From Closterium sp. NIES-65 (Eukaryota; Streptophyta; Zygnematophyceae; Desmidiales; Closteriaceae), in contig CANXME010000095.1 of the NCBI GenBank assembly GCA_948144175.1, positions 372,001-436,000 of the forward strand: a stretch of DNA of 64,000 nt, given 5' to 3'. A program made the translations under genes and the position numbers. Position 1 is the stretch's first letter, and the number at the start of each line of letters is the position of its first letter. This document shows positions 61,451 to 64,000 of this stretch, piece after piece. Below the pieces are notes generated by a model. It was not told the DNA's origin. It worked only from the letters and a program-made list of their open reading frames with translations, and did no database searches.

Positions 61451-63310
61451 TTGGTCACCTGTCTGTGCAGCGCCTTCGTGGCATGCACTCCCGGTTCCTT
61501 GTCTCTCGCTCCCAGGGTGCTCCCTCCCCTCCCACCCTCGCCTGCTCCCCCCTGTCTTCCCTGTGTCGAGGGGAGGCAGTGCGCCGCTCCTCACTCCTCC
61601 TCCTTTCCCCCGACGACTGCTCCTCTGCAGACGCTCCACATGGACGTGTGGGGCCCAGCCCGCGTTCGTGGACAGGGTCACGAGAGGTACTTCTTGATAG
61701 TTGTCGACGACTACTCGTGTTACACCACGGTCTTCCCCTTGTGCACCAAGGGTGAAGTTCCTGATGTTTTGATCCCTTGGATCCGCGCTGCCCGCCTCCA
61801 GCTCAGCGAGAGGTTCCACTCCGACCTTCCTGTCCTGCGTCTGCACTCTGACAGAGGTGGTGAGTTTTCCTCCGGCCTCTTGAAGGCTTTCTATCAGAAG
61901 GACGGCATTGAGCAGTCGTTCACACTTCCGGCGTCTCCACAGCAGAATGGGGTTGCTGAGCGCCACATTGGCTTGGTCATGGAGGTCGCTCGTACCTCCT
62001 TGATCCATGCGGCTGCCCCCCACTTTTTGTGGCTGTTTGCGGTCCGATACGCTGCACATCAGCTCAACCTCTGGCCCCGTGTCTCCGTTCCGAAGACTTC
62101 GCCGACACTGCGTTTGACGGGCAAGGTTGGCGATGCGTCACGTTTTCGGGTCTGGGGATATCGAGCCTTTGTTTGCGATACGTCCGCGGACAAGCTCTCC
62201 TCCCGCGCTGTTCCTTGTGTCTTCCTTGGCTTTGTCCCGGACGCGTCTGGTTGGCAGTTTTACCACCCTACCTCGCGTCGTGTCTTGCCTTCTCAGGACG
62301 TCACTTTCGACGAGTCCGTCCCCTACTACCGCCTCTTCCCCTACCGCACTACCCCGCTCCCCCCCCCGCCTCTCTTTCTCGCTCCAGGTGCTGCTGTGGT
62401 AGACCCCCTCCCCCCTCAGGGTGCTGCTCCCTCAGGTGTTTCCCAGGTAGACCCGGTTGAGCCTGTCGAGGTAGCTGTCGACTCTTGTCCTGCTTGGGGT
62501 ACGGAGCCTGGGGGTGAGGAGCCTGAGTGTGTGGAGCCTGGGGGTGCGGAGCCTGAGTGTGCGGAGCCTTGGGGTACAGAGTCTGGGGGTGCTGAGCTTG
62601 GGGGTACTGGACCTGAGAGTGCTGCGACTGAGGGTACTGAGCCTGGGGGTGCTACACCTGAGCGTACGGCGCCTGGAGACCCTCCGTCTTCCCAGCAGCT
62701 GCGTGAGTGGTACTCACGGTACTGCAGCCTTAGGAGAGGTGCTTCTGGGGCTAGAGGTGGTGCTGGAGCTAGTGCTTGTGGTTCCCCGCCTAGGCGGGAG
62801 CTCCCCTCTCCTCAGCGGCTCCGAGAGTGGTACGCTCGGCGCTGCAGTCTCCGGAGTGGCGCTGGTGGTGCTTGGGACCCTGGAGTTGGAGCTACTGCTG
62901 GTGCTGAGGACCCTGGAGTTGGAGCTGCTGCTGGTGTTGAGGACCCTGGACCTGGTACTGCTGCTGGTACTGCGGACCCAGGAGTTGGAGCTGCTGATGG
63001 TGCTGAGGACCCTGGAGTTGGAGCTAATGCTGGTGCTGAGGACCCTGGAGTTGGTGCTGCTGCTGGTGCTGCGGACCATGGAGTTGGAGTTGCTGCTGGT
63101 GCTGCGGACCCAGGCGTTGGAGCTGCTGCTGGTGCTAAGGACCCTCGAGTTGGAGCTGCTACTAGTGCTGAGGACACTGGAGCTGGTGCTGCTAGTGCTG
63201 CTGGTTCTGGAGGCGCTACACGGCCGCGGCCGTACTTCGTTCCGCTCCTTCAACAGGTTCTTGGTCAGCCGCCTCCTCCTTGTCCTGCTCCCTCTTTAGA
63301 GTGTCCTTAG
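61430..63310 (+). pseudogene. Copy I integrase and linker
   Basis: Pre-integrase motif LWHHRLGHLSVQRLRGMHSR (about 61437-61496), CLPCVEG, then the core LHMDVWGPARVRGQGHERYF (first Asp), FPVLRLHSDRGGEFSSG-type block (second Asp, about 61835-61880) and ASPQQNGVAERHIG (Glu, about 61935-61970). After FYHPTSRRVLPSQDVTFDESV comes a GGAEPEC-type linker and a long GVGAAAGAEDP repeat (about 62880-63190). The frame 61451-63310 is open for 619 codons. The D-D-E triad is intact, so this integrase could be functional if expressed, though gag and protease are broken. Confidence 0.9.
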
Positions 63311-63841
63311 TCTATCCAGTCGCGGTCCCAGTTACTACCTGCCTCGCCACTCCCTGGTCCTTCTCCTTACACTGGTCCTACTGGAGGTCTTACGGAGCGT
63401 CGTGAGCCTGCGTCTCGTCCTGTGTCGCCTGAGTCTCGTTCTGCGTCACCTGTTCGTGCTGCTCACACTGGTCGTTGTGTCCCGCGTCAGCGTCCTCCTG
63501 CTGTCCCAGGCACTCACCAGATGGCGCTTCGTCCTTCCACTGCTCCTCAGCATCTCCCCCTGCCATCTCCTCCTGCGTCCTCTCTTCCTGCTCTTTCTGA
63601 CCCGGAGTCTGACTCCCTTCGTACTGCCAGTCCTACTCTCACGCGTCTCCTCGCCACTGTTGTCACTGACCCTACCTTTGAGTCCTCCGCTGCGTCTACT
63701 CTAGTCGCTGAGCTAGTTGATTTTGCTGCCGCTTGTTGTCTAGACTACGCTGCTAGCCTTGTTGTTGAGTCTGAGTCTGTCTGTACTCCGTCCGTCGGGG
63801 GTGAGTGTGCTCTTGGCACGGACGTCCTTGAGGACAGGCAC
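63311..63841 (+). pseudogene. Copy I pre-RT region, truncated
   Basis: Frames give ERREPASRP-type and PRQRPPAVPGTHQMALRPST segments, SLRTASPTLTRLLATVV and VGGECALGTDVLEDR, all known from copies D and E just before RT. Homology stops at 63841. Confidence 0.82.
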
Positions 63842-64000
63842 GAATGATGGAAAGCGTGCGAATCTGGAGAGCGTAACAAGAGATTAAGTCCGCCGACTTC
63901 GGCGAACCATTGAGTGCAGCTCACGTACCCTTAAACTATGAGCAGGTACGCGTTGGAAAGGTCTTAATCTCTAATTTCCAGAATGGTAAAGCACGCCTTA
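63842..64000. other. Unassigned right edge
   Basis: No similarity to the other elements. It contains the inverted pair AGAGATTAAG (about 63870) and CTTAATCTCT (about 63963). It may be the start of another insertion or host DNA. Confidence 0.35.

Larger units (their letters stand above)
58644..63841 (+). mobile_element. Copy I: copia element of family 1, 3'-truncated
   Basis: 5' LTR 58644-58780, PBS-like TGGTATTACGAGCC (58781), GC-rich leader, gag, protease, pre-integrase, integrase, linker and the start of the RT region. It breaks off at 63841 inside the segment GTDVLEDR(Q)E that precedes RT in D and E, so no RT, RNase H or 3' LTR remains and no target duplication can be checked. It is the only family 1 copy here with a near-continuous integrase. 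Confidence 0.9.

Overview
This is a eukaryotic nuclear window from a green plant lineage, most likely a streptophyte alga or another early-branching green plant (inference). One host gene with GT-AG introns is recognisable. It encodes a chloroplast Rieske oxygenase of the PAO/PTC52/TIC55 group and lies on the minus strand in seven exons between 16164 and 25396. Nearly everything else is transposable elements, mostly Ty1/copia LTR retrotransposons, many nested in one another. I see no rRNA, no free-standing tRNA gene and no CRISPR.

Layout. 1-9347: a decayed copia copy (A) split by an almost complete copia element (B, 1393-9014, two 1,117-bp LTRs, target duplication GCTTG). 9488-15651: a minus-strand copia element of another family (C), which holds an intact 345-bp miniature LTR element (SMART/TRIM type, 10599-10943). 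16164-25396: the Rieske oxygenase gene; intron 6 holds a 1.1-kb GGGCAT/GGGTAT minisatellite and intron 1 holds a hAT transposon (21070-24488) with TIRs and an 8-bp target duplication. 25999-29992: deletion derivative D. 30402-30843: probable LTR of a C-like element. 30882-38018: minus-strand copy F. 38404-44997: young copy E, inserted in the RNase H gene of an older fragment (J) and lacking an integrase core. 45032-48056: an LTR-internal-LTR-internal chain (G, G2). 48057-52170: an old minus-strand copia copy (H). 53576-57250: a second hAT transposase, interrupted by a 542-bp TRIM (54070-54611), a non-LTR retrotransposon tail (55057-56403) and a solo LTR (56844-56967). 58644-63841: copia copy I, 3'-truncated.

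Copies A, D, E, F and I (here called family 1) share short LTRs of about 135 bp, a glycine-rich Gag with an unusual C-x13-C-x3-H-x4-C finger, and GC-rich repetitive leaders. G, the TRIM and the solo LTR carry the same LTR core, so family 1 may have mobilised them (inference). Most element boundaries below rest on matching target-site duplications, and several are confirmed because the interrupted protein reads through once the insertion is removed. No element has an undamaged coding set.
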